Numbered from the stretch's first letter, positions 33,600 to 43,194 are shown. The stretch is DNA of 64,000 nt from Candidatus Dojkabacteria bacterium (GCA_023229785.1 JALNYV010000001.1:496001-560000); one strand, 5' to 3'. Notes: generated by a model from the letters alone, not told the origin. Made by a program: numbers and translations.

Positions 33600-34304
33600 T
33601 TAGGAAAGCAAATCTTTGAGTTGATATAATGAGTTTATAGTTATCACACTTTCCGGTAAATCACCTGTTTTATATAACGACCAAGTTTCTGTTCTATCAA
33701 ACCAAACTAAATGTTTCGTTCCTATTGTGTGTCCGGCAAGAATATCTCCTTTTTTATTATCACCGACAATCATGCCCATTTTTGGAGAAGTATCTAATGC
33801 TTTAAATGCTCTTAGCCAGTCATTTGGTTTTTTATCCCTATTAGTATTTACAACCTCAATATGTGAAAAATATTCTAATATATTCGTATTTTTCAATTTG
33901 AAATTTGTCCATCTTTTTTGTGCATGTGTAACTAGTCCGAGTTGCACACCCCTGTCTTTACAAAAAGAGAGAAGCTCTCGGGTTCCATCTATTGTTCTAA
34001 CAGGAGTAGTAAACACACTTTTAATAATTGATAAGGCTTTTAGATGAGTATCTTTCGAAAATTTATATTTTTTATTCAAATTATCCAGTACCAATGGCCA
34101 AACCTTCTTTGGATTTACGTAAACAATATAATGGGCTTCATCATTTTCCTTGTTAAATGCGTCGTGTATCTCTATAAAAGGGATTCCTAGCTCATCTGCA
34201 ATAACTTGGTTTGCTTCATCAATCTTTGCTCTGAACACCTCATGTGTTTCAATGAGGGTATCATCTAAATCGAATAGGATTGTTTTTGGATTTATTTTAT
34301 TCAT
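33600..34304 (-). CDS. HAD-superfamily hydrolase
   Basis: From ATG 34304 the product has 234 residues (an upstream ATG at 34388 adds 28 unlikely residues). HAD motif I is ILFDLDDTLIE near the start, motif II Thr in LVTHAQKR, motif III Lys in RDKKPND and motif IV MIVGDNKKGD. It is a cytoplasmic phosphatase of the phosphoglycolate-phosphatase type; substrate unknown. It stands between the TA pair and the promoter of 34604. The 299 bp upstream hold no gene, only that promoter. Confidence 0.85.
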   Translation of the reverse strand: MNKINPKTILFDLDDTLIETHEVFRAKIDEANQVIADELGIPFIEIHDAFNKENDEAHYIVYVNPKKVWPLVLDNLNKKYKFSKDTHLKALSIIKSVFTTPVRTIDGTRELLSFCKDRGVQLGLVTHAQKRWTNFKLKNTNILEYFSHIEVVNTNRDKKPNDWLRAFKALDTSPKMGMIVGDNKKGDILAGHTIGTKHLVWFDRTETWSLYKTGDLPESVITINSLYQLKDLLS

Positions 34305-34539
34305 GTTTTTATGGCGGAACATACGGGTCTGGAACCCAATATTCCAGCCATATGATACAACAAAATGAGAATGAGACAAATGAGACACCTAAAAAAGGAA
34401 AGTCTTGAAAATCTCGAAAGAGACCAGAAGAATTTAACGAAGTGGCTAAAAATATCGTTTTGTTATATACAAACATCTATAAACTTTGCTCTGCTACTAT
34501 ATGAGTCTAAAATGTCCTTATAGTCCAATTTCGGTTCTG

Positions 34540-34568
34540 TTGACAATATATATATATATATATATATT
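34540..34568 (+). promoter_or_regulatory. Strong promoter with an AT-dinucleotide repeat spacer
   Basis: -35 TTGACA (34540-34545) and -10 TATATT (34563-34568) are exactly 17 bp apart. Bases 34546-34567 are eleven AT units filling the spacer and running into the -10. It drives the 34604 gene with a leader of about 30 nt. Confidence 0.65.
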
Positions 34569-34603
34569 TAAATCAAGCAAATAAATTTTGAATCTGCCAA
34601 AAT

Positions 34604-35458
34604 ATGACAAGTGAAACAGGTGGAAATCCAGCAATGGTATCCTTTAATAAAACAGAACAAGGAGTAGGTTTTGAAGTTAAAGCATCTCAAACTCCAGATT
34701 TGAATAGAGTTAAAATGGAAACAACTAATGCTGTTCCTCAGACTCCTGAACCTGTGGCTACTGAATCAAACTTACCAGCAGTTAATGAAGTAAGGGTCGG
34801 AGAAACTGCAGTAGAAGCTAGAAGAATTGTTGATGCTATGCGAGTAGCAAGTGATGCAACTTTTAATGCTCAAAAAGAAGCTGCGGATGTTAAATCTGTG
34901 CAAGGAGCTGATAAAGGGGTCTTGGATGTTGGACTCAAAATTATTTCGAATTTAGAAACGAGGCTTAAACAGAAAGCAGAAAACCTAAGTACGAGAGCAA
35001 ATACAAAAGCTCAAACAGTAGCAGGATTAGAAGGAAAGGTTGTTGATATGCGGTATAATAAGGATTTTGGACAACAAGCAGCAAATGTTGAGTCAACTGC
35101 AATGCAGACTATGCTTCAAGAAGTTTCTGGAAAGAATGATTATTACAGAAGAGGTGAGGCCGGAAAAAATGAAGGATTTTTAGGTGTGAGGAAGTTCTTT
35201 AGAGGTCTTAAGGAATCTGTAACGTTAGGAGTGGCCGAGTTGCGATATAATAATGCAAGAGATCGAATGGTGAAATTGTCAACAAGAGCACAATATTTTA
35301 AAACTGCGGCTGCTGGGTTAGGAGCGTTCCATGATTTAATGGCCGGAACAGTACAAAGAACTGAACTAAATGCGACTAATAATCTTGAAGGTGCAAAGGC
35401 GCAAGCAACTGCAACTCAAAATACTGCAGAATCACAATATAAAGCTTTTGTTAAATAA
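34604..35458 (+). CDS. Hypothetical helical protein, 284 aa
   Basis: I do not recognise the family. The first about 65 residues are Pro/Thr/Glu-rich and disordered. The rest is Ala-rich and helical, with a basic segment (GVRKFFRGLKESVTLGVAELRYNNARDRM). There is no signal peptide. A near-consensus promoter with AT-repeat spacer lies upstream. It precedes a small acidic gene by 17 bp and the recombinase by about 350 bp, so it may be accessory cargo. Confidence 0.65.
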   Translation: MTSETGGNPAMVSFNKTEQGVGFEVKASQTPDLNRVKMETTNAVPQTPEPVATESNLPAVNEVRVGETAVEARRIVDAMRVASDATFNAQKEAADVKSVQGADKGVLDVGLKIISNLETRLKQKAENLSTRANTKAQTVAGLEGKVVDMRYNKDFGQQAANVESTAMQTMLQEVSGKNDYYRRGEAGKNEGFLGVRKFFRGLKESVTLGVAELRYNNARDRMVKLSTRAQYFKTAAAGLGAFHDLMAGTVQRTELNATNNLEGAKAQATATQNTAESQYKAFVK

Positions 35459-35475
35459 TTTTAGTATTAGTTATT

Positions 35476-35703
35476 ATGGACCAAAATATGCAAAATCAAA
35501 TCGATGAATTATTAAAGCAGGTATCAGAATATGTTGAAAGTGGAGATTTAGAAGATGAAATGAAAGAAGATTTAGTTGAATTAGTTGATCGAGTGAAACT
35601 TTCTCCAACAAAAGAAAATCTTTTGGTTTTATCTAAAATTCTTTCGTCTGTATCAAAAGCTAGTCTAGCGGAAGTAGCCTTAAATATTGCAAATATACAA
35701 TAA
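35476..35703 (+). CDS. Small acidic hypothetical protein, 75 aa
   Basis: The product is helical and acidic (EYVESGDLEDEMKEDLVELVD), without a known motif. It is 17 bp downstream of the 34604 gene, probably the same transcript. It could be a small binding partner; no function is claimed. Confidence 0.55.
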   Translation: MDQNMQNQIDELLKQVSEYVESGDLEDEMKEDLVELVDRVKLSPTKENLLVLSKILSSVSKASLAEVALNIANIQ

Positions 35704-35804
35704 AGATTCTATCTTTGTGGTTTTCCTGTTTGAATTTTCTATCGTGTATTTAAGCGATTAATTACCTAGACTTCCTCATATTCTTGCGGTACTTTCATGT
35801 CACT

Positions 35805-37118
35805 ATGAAAGACACAAAAGAACTTAAATACGTGCTCTATGCAAGGAAATCCTCAGAATCAGATGAAAGACAAGCCATGAGTATTGATGGTCAACTTATG
35901 GAAATGAAAGAAAAAGCAAAAAGAGAAAAGATAAACATTGTAGAAATAGTAACAGAATCTCACTCAGCAAAAGAAACAGCTCAAAGACCAAAATTCAATT
36001 ACCTTTTAGACAATATCTACAAAGGTAAATACAATGCAATAATGACTTGGGCTCCAGATAGACTATCAAGAAATGCAGGGGATCTAGGAAGAATAGTAGA
36101 TCTAATGGATCAAGGAAAATTAGATTTAATAAACTGCCATTCACAAACATTCTCAAATAATCCAAACGAAAAGTTCCTGCTAATGATACTTTGCTCTCAA
36201 GCTAAACTAGAGAATGATAATAGAGGAATAAATGTAAAAAGAGGGTTAAGGAATAAATGTAGTATTGGAATAAGACCAGGAGTAGCTCCAATAGGATATA
36301 TAAATGTAATAAAAACAAACAGAATTGCTTCTGTAGAATTAGACCCTGAAAGAGCACAAACAATAAAAGAAATGTTCCTTAAAGTAACAAACGAAGGATA
36401 CTCTGGAAGAATGATCAGAAAATGGTTAGAAGAAAAGAAGTTTAGAACACGAACTAATTCAGGGCTAAGTTTAAGTAGAATATATTCAACACTAAACAAC
36501 AGCTTCTACTATGGAGAGTTCCAATACGGCGATAAATGGTACAAAGGAATTCACGAACCTTTAATATCAAAAGCCATATTTGATAAAGTACAAATACAAC
36601 TTCAAGTTTGCCCTAAACAATGGAACAAACAGGTATTTCCATTCAAAAAGCTATGTATCTGTGGAGGATGTGGAGGAAATGTAACGGCAGAAATAAAGTA
36701 CAGAGTAACGAAAACTAATGTGGTAAATACTCATATCTACTACCACTGTAATAGAGTAAGAGATTATGATTGTGAACAACCATATATAACAGAAGAAGAA
36801 TTGATAAAACAAATTGTATCTTACCTTCCACAAGTGAAGTTAGATATTAAATATCTTTGGCACGAATTTAATGAAGAAATAAAAAGATTAAATAATCTAA
36901 AAGGGATAATGATTAGACAACAAGAACAACTGATTGAATTAACCCCTCACAATACACAAGGTTTAAAAAGAAGCGAGGTTAACAATTCTGAGGTTGCAAT
37001 GCTCCAAGATTATCTACTTCACATAATGCAATTTGGATCCCCAGAGGAGAGGATAAAGATATTGTGTGGAATTAAATCAAAGTTCCGACTTACAAATAGG
37101 AAATTAGAACTGTTTTGA
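35805..37118 (+). CDS. Large serine recombinase (site-specific integrase)
   Basis: The 437-residue product (ATG 35805; an in-frame TTG at 35784 is possible) has a resolvase-type catalytic domain with nucleophile Ser in YARKSSESDERQ and the WAPDRLSRN motif, a Recombinase domain (about 160-260) and a zinc ribbon (CICGGCGG...YHCN...DC). The C-terminal coiled coil of large serine integrases follows. Such enzymes integrate and excise phages or other elements at short sites. Length is at the short end of the class. The 3' end overlaps the convergent 37104 gene by 15 bp. No flanking att repeat was found by eye. Confidence 0.92.
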   Translation: MKDTKELKYVLYARKSSESDERQAMSIDGQLMEMKEKAKREKINIVEIVTESHSAKETAQRPKFNYLLDNIYKGKYNAIMTWAPDRLSRNAGDLGRIVDLMDQGKLDLINCHSQTFSNNPNEKFLLMILCSQAKLENDNRGINVKRGLRNKCSIGIRPGVAPIGYINVIKTNRIASVELDPERAQTIKEMFLKVTNEGYSGRMIRKWLEEKKFRTRTNSGLSLSRIYSTLNNSFYYGEFQYGDKWYKGIHEPLISKAIFDKVQIQLQVCPKQWNKQVFPFKKLCICGGCGGNVTAEIKYRVTKTNVVNTHIYYHCNRVRDYDCEQPYITEEELIKQIVSYLPQVKLDIKYLWHEFNEEIKRLNNLKGIMIRQQEQLIELTPHNTQGLKRSEVNNSEVAMLQDYLLHIMQFGSPEERIKILCGIKSKFRLTNRKLELF

Positions 37119-37607
37119 AGTCGCGTAAGTAGTACAACCCGTCCAACTTTTGAAATCAAATAAAGACAAATCGACCGAAGTAACCCCAGCAACAAAGTTG
37201 TTAAAAATTCTTTGGTTATTGAAATTATGCCTTGCACTTGTTAACCCATTGTCTAATTCTAGATCGTCGTATGTATAGAGATTGTACTTAGAAGACCCAA
37301 CAGGTTCGATTGTACCTCCATTTCTAACTAAAATCGTTTGGGTTTTCAAACTACCATCTGGGAATGAAAAGACAGGCTCAAATCTAATACTCGTTCTTCC
37401 ATATGTATCTACGATGGAAGAGAGTATGAAATTTCCTATATAAGAAGCTCCAGGTTGTGCCCACCTCATTTGTCTGTCAGTATTAGAAATTTTACTTAGA
37501 TAAGAGTCTAATATTGAAATTCCTGAATATATGCTTATACCTGTCATAAACACTATTATACCATTTCTAGAACCATTAAATGGGTCTGGAACTGATTTGT
37601 TTGCCAT
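37104..37607 (-). CDS. Hypothetical protein with an N-terminal hydrophobic segment, pilin-like possible
   Basis: The 167-residue product has one weak hydrophobic stretch (about 17-34) after a polar N-terminus, and a beta-rich remainder ending with Cys-containing GCTTYATS. The layout is vaguely like an anchored or pilin-like protein but the family is not recognised. It overlaps the recombinase end by 15 bp, so it may be element cargo. Confidence 0.6.
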   Translation of the reverse strand: MANKSVPDPFNGSRNGIIVFMTGISIYSGISILDSYLSKISNTDRQMRWAQPGASYIGNFILSSIVDTYGRTSIRFEPVFSFPDGSLKTQTILVRNGGTIEPVGSSKYNLYTYDDLELDNGLTSARHNFNNQRIFNNFVAGVTSVDLSLFDFKSWTGCTTYATSKQF

Positions 37608-37787
37608 ATTTTATTGTGCTAGTAAAGGATAATTTCTTCGAACCGAGGGGTGTTAATTTGTCTCGAAATTTGATGCTTTCAAGCCTTTTTAGGTCACTTT
37701 TTGAAAACTCGGTTTTTGAGATGGAATTGTGTAGACCTAATAACCCTTCCTAGAGATAGTGAGTGGGTCTTGTCGCTACCGCAAAAT

Positions 37788-37881
<94 letters not shown>

Positions 37882-37935
37882 AATGCCAATCATTATATTA
37901 TTTTCATCCCTTTATATCAATTTTTTTCATATTAC

Positions 37936-37944
37936 TGATATAAT
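37936..37944 (+). promoter_or_regulatory. Extended -10 element of the HD gene (leaderless spacing)
   Basis: TGaTATAAT ends five bases before the ATG at 37950. Confidence 0.55.
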
Positions 37945-37949
37945 TAAAC

Positions 37950-38504
37950 ATGGAAATAGATGAGAAAAAAGTAATAGAACTGGGAAAAATATTGATGAAG
38001 AAATCTATAAATAAGACGCATGATTTTGAACATGCTCAAAATACAGTAAACCATGCGTTAAAAATATATCCTCAATTTGGCGATTTAGATAGAAATATGG
38101 TTGAAATAGCGGGTTGGTGGCACGATTGTTATAAATCCATAACAGATAAAGATACCTTAGGTTCAATACTCTCAGAAGGTGTTAAATCTGAGAAGATGTT
38201 TAATAAAGAAGTAGGGGATATGATTTCTCCTGAAAGAAAACAAATTATTGGGCAAGCAATACGAAGGCATAATAATTTCCTTTGGATGATATTTAATAAG
38301 AAGGGAATGAGTAATCTAGATATTGTATTGTACGAAGCTGACCAATTGGATCAATTTAATGATAAAAGAGAAGAAAAGGGTAGGGCAGAATCCAAATCTT
38401 TCTTTGTTAGTACCTTTCTTTTCTTTCTTTTACCATTTCTCAGAAAAATATTGAAAATTACAGCGGTTTCTACTTACACAAAAAATAAATTAAAAGAATT
38501 CTAA
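37950..38504 (+). CDS. HD-domain phosphohydrolase
   Basis: The 184-residue protein has the HD metal-binding pattern: His in THDFEHA, the His-Asp pair in WWHDCYK, and Asp in EADQLDQF. HD enzymes cleave phosphoester bonds, often in nucleotides. A hydrophobic C-terminal stretch (FFVSTFLFFLLPFLRKIL) suggests membrane contact. It precedes endonuclease IV by one base and shares its promoter. Confidence 0.85.
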   Translation: MEIDEKKVIELGKILMKKSINKTHDFEHAQNTVNHALKIYPQFGDLDRNMVEIAGWWHDCYKSITDKDTLGSILSEGVKSEKMFNKEVGDMISPERKQIIGQAIRRHNNFLWMIFNKKGMSNLDIVLYEADQLDQFNDKREEKGRAESKSFFVSTFLFFLLPFLRKILKITAVSTYTKNKLKEF

Positions 38505-38505
38505 T

Positions 38506-39357
38506 ATGAGATATTTAGGAGCACATGTATCAATAAATAATGGGGTAGATATGGCTCAAAGCGCTGGTATTAACTCTATCCAAATAATGCCAAGCGCCCC
38601 GATTAGATGGATATCAAAGGAAATTCCAGACGATTTAGTAAGTAGTCTAGCAGAACAATTGAATAATTCGGACATAAAAAAAGTGTTAATACATGGGATA
38701 TATCTAATCAATTTGGCTAGGAAAGATAAGCAAATGTTTCATTTGAGCAAACTATCTCTTGTTATCTATCTTAATTTTGCTGCTAAGCTTCAAGAAAAAG
38801 TAAATAAAGACATTGAAGTTTTAGGAGTAACATTCCATCCAGGAAGTGCGATAGATCTAACCCCTGAAGAAGGATTAGCGAGAATATCGTATGGGTTAAA
38901 TTGGATAATTGATAATTCTAATGGAGAGATTCCAATACTCTTAGAAAGCTCTGCTGGAGCTGGAAATATAATGGGAGATACATTTGAAGAGTTAGCCTCA
39001 ATGCGCAGTGGTGTTGTTAAAAAAGATAGAGTTGGATATGTGATTGATACACAACACACCTTTGTTAGTGGGTATGATTGGGTAAATAATCTGGAGGGAG
39101 TAGTTAGCGAGGTTGATAAAATTTTAGGAATATCAAATGTAAAATGTTTTCATTTAAATGATTCTGCAACTGAAATGGGCAGTCATAAAGATAGGCATGC
39201 AAATCTTGGAGAAGGAAGTATTGGGAAAGAAGGGATAAAGAAAATTGTAAATAATCCGAAACTTAAGGATATCCCATTTATTTTAGAGACCCCTGCACTT
39301 GGAGATTTGGACGGAATAAAGAAGGAATTTGATACCTTAAAATCATATATTATCTAG
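38506..39357 (+). CDS. nfo: Deoxyribonuclease IV (AP endonuclease, Nfo family)
   Basis: Endonuclease IV cuts DNA 5' of abasic sites in base-excision repair, using three zinc ions. The 283-residue product shows GAHVSIN at the N-terminus, TFHPGS, LLESSAGAGNIMG, IDTQHTF, KCFHLNDS and DRHANLGEG, the metal-binding motifs of the family. Length is normal. It sits between an HD protein and a UvrD-type helicase, so this is a DNA-repair neighbourhood. Confidence 0.95.
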   Translation: MRYLGAHVSINNGVDMAQSAGINSIQIMPSAPIRWISKEIPDDLVSSLAEQLNNSDIKKVLIHGIYLINLARKDKQMFHLSKLSLVIYLNFAAKLQEKVNKDIEVLGVTFHPGSAIDLTPEEGLARISYGLNWIIDNSNGEIPILLESSAGAGNIMGDTFEELASMRSGVVKKDRVGYVIDTQHTFVSGYDWVNNLEGVVSEVDKILGISNVKCFHLNDSATEMGSHKDRHANLGEGSIGKEGIKKIVNNPKLKDIPFILETPALGDLDGIKKEFDTLKSYII

Positions 39358-39367
39358 ATTTAGAGTG

Positions 39368-39373
39368 TATAAT
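39368..39373 (+). promoter_or_regulatory. -10 box of the UvrD-like gene (leaderless spacing)
   Basis: TATAAT ends five bases before the ATG at 39379. Confidence 0.5.
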
Positions 39374-39378
39374 TAGCT

Positions 39379-42300
39379 ATGGAGTTAAACGAGCAGCAAC
39401 TTAGTGCGATAAATCACAAAACTGGACCTCTTCTGATTATTGCTGGAGCGGGAACTGGTAAAACAAAAGTTATAACTGAAAGAATTGCCAAGATAGTAGG
39501 TGAGAAATGGGCAAAACCAAGTGAGATACTTGCCTTAACCTTTACTGAAAAAGCAGCAGCAGAGATGCAAGAAAGGGTGGACGCACTCTTGCCGATTAAC
39601 TATGAAGAGCCGTGGATTTCAACATTCCATTCATTTTGTGACAAAATATTGCGACAAGAAGCAAGCTATATAGGCATGGATAGTAATTACAAACTTATGA
39701 CCCCAAGTTCTAGTTATATTCTTTTTAGAAAGAATATTTTTAAATTTCCATTGAAACACTTTAGACCCCTTGGAAACCCAACCAAGTTCATAACAGATAT
39801 TCTCTCACATTTCAGCAGACTTCAAGATGAGCAAGTACTACCAGAGGAATACCTGAAATGGGCTAAAAAGCTTCCTGTGACAACTGAAAGTGAAAAAGAG
39901 TTCAAAAACGAAACATTAGAACTTGCAAATACGTATAAAGAGTATATGGATTTGAAAATTGCAAACTCTAAGTTAGATTTTGGAGATTTGATAATTACAA
40001 CACTGAAACTGTTTTTGGAAAAACCAAATATCCTTAAAAAATATCATAACCAATTTAAATATATCCTAGTTGATGAGTACCAAGATACAAACTATACGCA
40101 AAATATTTTAGTGAACCTTTTGGTTCTTGGGAAAGAGCAGTCGAAAGCAACTGATGAAGAGAAAAAGAAGGCAAACATTACGGTGGTAGGAGATGATGAC
40201 CAGGCTATATACAAGTTCAGAGGGGCAGCAATTTCAAATATAATGCAGTTTAAGAAGGTGTATACAAAAGCGAAAAGTGTTGTGCTGACGGTAAACTATA
40301 GAAGTAACCAGGAGATATTAGATACAGCATATAGGCTGGTGAAAAACAACAACCCGTATAGGTTAGAAGTAACAGAAAAAATTGAAAAGAAATTAATATC
40401 TATTGCTAAACCTAAAAGTGATGCAGTGAGAATGATTATTGAAAATAAATCAGCAGTTGAAGCTGAAAGAATTGCAAAAGAGATACTTCAGCTAACAGGA
40501 AGAAGTGATGAGATAAATACAGAATTTGACGAGAAGGGACAAGGAACTTTTAAAGAAAGCGGAGAAAAGTATAAGAACAGTGATATCGCTATTTTGGTCA
40601 GAGCAAACAATCATGCAGAAGAAATAATTCAAAATCTAAGGCATTTTGGGATTCCGTATAAACTGGGAAATGCCAAAAGCCTTTACTCTCGAAGAGAGAT
40701 AGTTCAACTAATATCATTTCTTAAAACCCTTGCTGACTACTCTGACGAGATATCACTTTTTAATATTCTTTCAATGGAAGAGTGGGGACTTGCTCCTCGA
40801 GAGGTCGTTGAGACAATCAAATATGCAAGAGAAAACAGAATTACCACATTTGAAGCAATAGAAAAAGTTGTAGGAAAGAAAGCTGGAGGAGAAGTAGAGA
40901 AAAAAGAAGTTTTGAAAATTTCCACAAAATCAAAGGCAAAATTAAAATTATTTGTTGATATTTATGATAAAGGAATGAAGATGCTAACTGCTGGAAGAAG
41001 TGCTGGTGAAATCCTAATGGTTTTTTTTGAGAAATCTGGACTTAAAGAGAAGTACATCAATGAGCAAACGGGTAAATATCAATTTGCAACCGAAAACACC
41101 GCAAAATATTTCGATATGTTACAGAGTTTTTGGCAAGACAATCCTTCTACAACGCTTTATGAGTACCTTGACTATCTTGCGTATAGCCAAGAAGTAGGTG
41201 AGGGACCAACCGTTGATATGGATGCATTCACGGAGTTTGATGCAGTTAATATATTGACAATACATGGCGCTAAAGGTCTTGAGTTCCCAGTGGTGTTTGT
41301 AGCCAATATGGTTTCAGATAGGTTTCCAAGTAGAAACAGAAAGGATGTAATACCAATTCCTGACGAGTTAATTAAGGAAGTTCTTCCAAGTGGTGGACAG
41401 GAGAATGAGCATATTATGGAGGAAAGAAGGCTCTGCTACGTTGCCCTCACTCGTGCAAAGGATTTGTTGTACCTAACCTCCTCAAACTATTATGCAGACG
41501 GTAAGAGGAGGAAGAAGCCAAGTATATTCTTGTACGAATGTATAGAAGAGGATTTCGAAAAAGATTTTGATTTAGCGAATAAAAACAAAGTTGTTGAAGT
41601 AGAGGATATTAAGGCACTAGAAGATAACTCAGTTTTGGATTACCAAAAACTTGGATTAAAAGTTACAAATGAGTTTAGCTATACTCAAATCCATACATAT
41701 GAAATGTGCCCAATACAGTATAAATATCAGTATGTATTAAGAATTCCAACGCCACAAAGTAGTGCCAGTTCTTTTGGAAGCACTATCCATAACACCCTTA
41801 AATTCCTTTATGAGCAGCTAAAAGCTTCAAAAGAAGGGCTTTCAGGCTTCATTTCAGTACCGACATTGAAGCAGGTATTAGATAATTATGAGAAAAACTG
41901 GATAAGTACTGGGTTTGATAGTAATGAGCATGAGGCAAAGCGGTTTGAGAGTGGAAAGGAAGTGATAAAAGACTACTATGAAAAGATCTTCTCTGAAGAT
42001 GAAAAGCCTTTTGAGATAGAGAAGGATTTTAAATTTTCTATTGACGACTTCAAGATTAAAGGAAGGATAGATAGAATTGATCTAGTTGGTGTTGATAAAG
42101 ACGGAAAGAAAGTGGTTGAAATCATTGATTACAAAACGGGGAAGGATAAAGAAATCAAAGAAGTTCAAAAAGAGTGGCAGTTGCAACTCTATGCGTATAT
42201 AGTTGAGCAACAGTTTGGATATAGAGTGAAAAGAGCTTCATATATCTTTGTAGAGCATGGAAGTAGAGTAGATATATCAATCGAAAGAGAGCAGATCTCG

Positions 42301-42423
42301 CAGGTGATAGAGCATATTAAAGAAATTGTAGGTAAGATAAGGAGGGGAGATTTTACTCTTCCTTCTGGTCATGAATGTAATTATTGTAATTTCAAAGATA
42401 TTTGTGAGAACCCAATTATCTAG
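39379..42423 (+). CDS. UvrD/PcrA-type helicase fused to a PD-(D/E)XK (RecB/AddB-like) nuclease
   Basis: The 1014-residue protein has SF1A helicase motifs in the first about 700 residues: Walker A GAGTGKT near 25, DEYQD (motif II), GDDDQAIYKFRGA (motif III) and the C-terminal VALTRAKDLLYL motif VI region. After about residue 780 comes a nuclease domain with GRIDRIDLV and EIIDYKTGK (Asp and Lys of the active site). Four Cys (one in EMCPIQ, three in CNYCNFKDIC at the end) fit the iron-sulfur staple of AddB-type nucleases. It may process DNA ends alone in place of RecBCD/AddAB. Confidence 0.9.
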   Translation: MELNEQQLSAINHKTGPLLIIAGAGTGKTKVITERIAKIVGEKWAKPSEILALTFTEKAAAEMQERVDALLPINYEEPWISTFHSFCDKILRQEASYIGMDSNYKLMTPSSSYILFRKNIFKFPLKHFRPLGNPTKFITDILSHFSRLQDEQVLPEEYLKWAKKLPVTTESEKEFKNETLELANTYKEYMDLKIANSKLDFGDLIITTLKLFLEKPNILKKYHNQFKYILVDEYQDTNYTQNILVNLLVLGKEQSKATDEEKKKANITVVGDDDQAIYKFRGAAISNIMQFKKVYTKAKSVVLTVNYRSNQEILDTAYRLVKNNNPYRLEVTEKIEKKLISIAKPKSDAVRMIIENKSAVEAERIAKEILQLTGRSDEINTEFDEKGQGTFKESGEKYKNSDIAILVRANNHAEEIIQNLRHFGIPYKLGNAKSLYSRREIVQLISFLKTLADYSDEISLFNILSMEEWGLAPREVVETIKYARENRITTFEAIEKVVGKKAGGEVEKKEVLKISTKSKAKLKLFVDIYDKGMKMLTAGRSAGEILMVFFEKSGLKEKYINEQTGKYQFATENTAKYFDMLQSFWQDNPSTTLYEYLDYLAYSQEVGEGPTVDMDAFTEFDAVNILTIHGAKGLEFPVVFVANMVSDRFPSRNRKDVIPIPDELIKEVLPSGGQENEHIMEERRLCYVALTRAKDLLYLTSSNYYADGKRRKKPSIFLYECIEEDFEKDFDLANKNKVVEVEDIKALEDNSVLDYQKLGLKVTNEFSYTQIHTYEMCPIQYKYQYVLRIPTPQSSASSFGSTIHNTLKFLYEQLKASKEGLSGFISVPTLKQVLDNYEKNWISTGFDSNEHEAKRFESGKEVIKDYYEKIFSEDEKPFEIEKDFKFSIDDFKIKGRIDRIDLVGVDKDGKKVVEIIDYKTGKDKEIKEVQKEWQLQLYAYIVEQQFGYRVKRASYIFVEHGSRVDISIEREQISQVIEHIKEIVGKIRRGDFTLPSGHECNYCNFKDICENPII

Positions 42424-42425
42424 TG

Positions 42426-42431
42426 TATAAT
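42426..42431 (+). promoter_or_regulatory. -10 box of the first pilin-like gene (leaderless spacing)
   Basis: TATAAT ends seven bases before the ATG at 42439 and begins two bases after the previous stop. Confidence 0.5.
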
Positions 42432-42438
42432 CGAAACA

Positions 42439-42777
42439 ATGATTAACAACATTTTGAATATTATAAAAACTACCCCAGTTTATGCAGATGCACTTGGCAA
42501 TCAAATTTCAGCTCAAATAACAAATGTGACTAACCAAACAACCATTCCTGGCCTCGTTAATTCACTAATCAGTTTAGCTATTCCCCTTGGTGTGCTTTGC
42601 GCGATCGGTCTTATGATTGTTGCTGGATATAATATGATTACAAGTCAAGGCAACCCAGAAAAGCTAACAGAAGCAAAAGAGATAGCTACGAACGCAATAA
42701 TAGGATTTGCGTTGATTGCTCTTTCTGTAGCTATATTACTGCTAATTAAAAATACACTTAATTTACCAACAACTTAG
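42439..42777 (+). CDS. VirB2/TrbC-like small pilin, first of four
   Basis: The 112-residue product has two membrane segments (about 36-60 and 80-105) joined by a short loop with NPEKLTEAKE. The layout, two hydrophobic helices with a small polar loop ending in Ala/Gly-rich helix, is that of VirB2/TrbC pilins and of the small pilin-like proteins frequent in CPR genomes. The N-terminal 30 residues may be a leader. It opens a run of four similar genes and is three bases before the next. Confidence 0.7.
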   Translation: MINNILNIIKTTPVYADALGNQISAQITNVTNQTTIPGLVNSLISLAIPLGVLCAIGLMIVAGYNMITSQGNPEKLTEAKEIATNAIIGFALIALSVAILLLIKNTLNLPTT

Positions 42778-42780
42778 GTT

Positions 42781-43116
42781 ATGAAAAAAATATTAAAATA
42801 TTTTAAAAATAAGCCGTATCTATTTGCAACGTGGTTTGGAATAACAAATCCGTGGGGAAGTGATGCATTTTCAACAACTGTGGGAGTAATTGCAAAGGTA
42901 ACATTTGTTGTTAATGGAGCAATTGCACTCTCTGCATTGGTAGCAGTAGGGGTAATTGTATTTGGTGGAATAACATTAATCACTGCAGCAGGAGATGCTG
43001 AAAAGGTCGAAAAGGGATCAAAAGCAATAGGAGCTGCTATAATTGGAATGGTGATTGTGTTTGCTGCATCTTTAATAATAAAGTTTGTAATCGAGAAAAT
43101 ATTTGCAGGTTATTAA
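42781..43116 (+). CDS. VirB2/TrbC-like small pilin, second of four
   Basis: The 111-residue product has two hydrophobic helices (about 35-66 and 82-106) and a loop GDAEKVEKGSKA, matching the first and third copies. The N-terminal part (MKKILKYFKNKPYLFATWFGI) is basic and could be a leader. It is co-transcribed with the first pilin gene. Confidence 0.72.
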   Translation: MKKILKYFKNKPYLFATWFGITNPWGSDAFSTTVGVIAKVTFVVNGAIALSALVAVGVIVFGGITLITAAGDAEKVEKGSKAIGAAIIGMVIVFAASLIIKFVIEKIFAGY

Positions 43117-43140
43117 ATAGGTATTGCAATATTGGTTGTA

Positions 43141-43148
43141 TGTATAAT
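43141..43148 (+). promoter_or_regulatory. Promoter -10 of the third pilin gene
   Basis: TGTATAAT lies 46 bases before the ATG at 43195, giving a real leader unlike the leaderless genes around it. Confidence 0.5.
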
Positions 43149-43194
43149 ATAATCAAATTGTTATAAGATTAAATTAAATATATTTTTAATAAAA

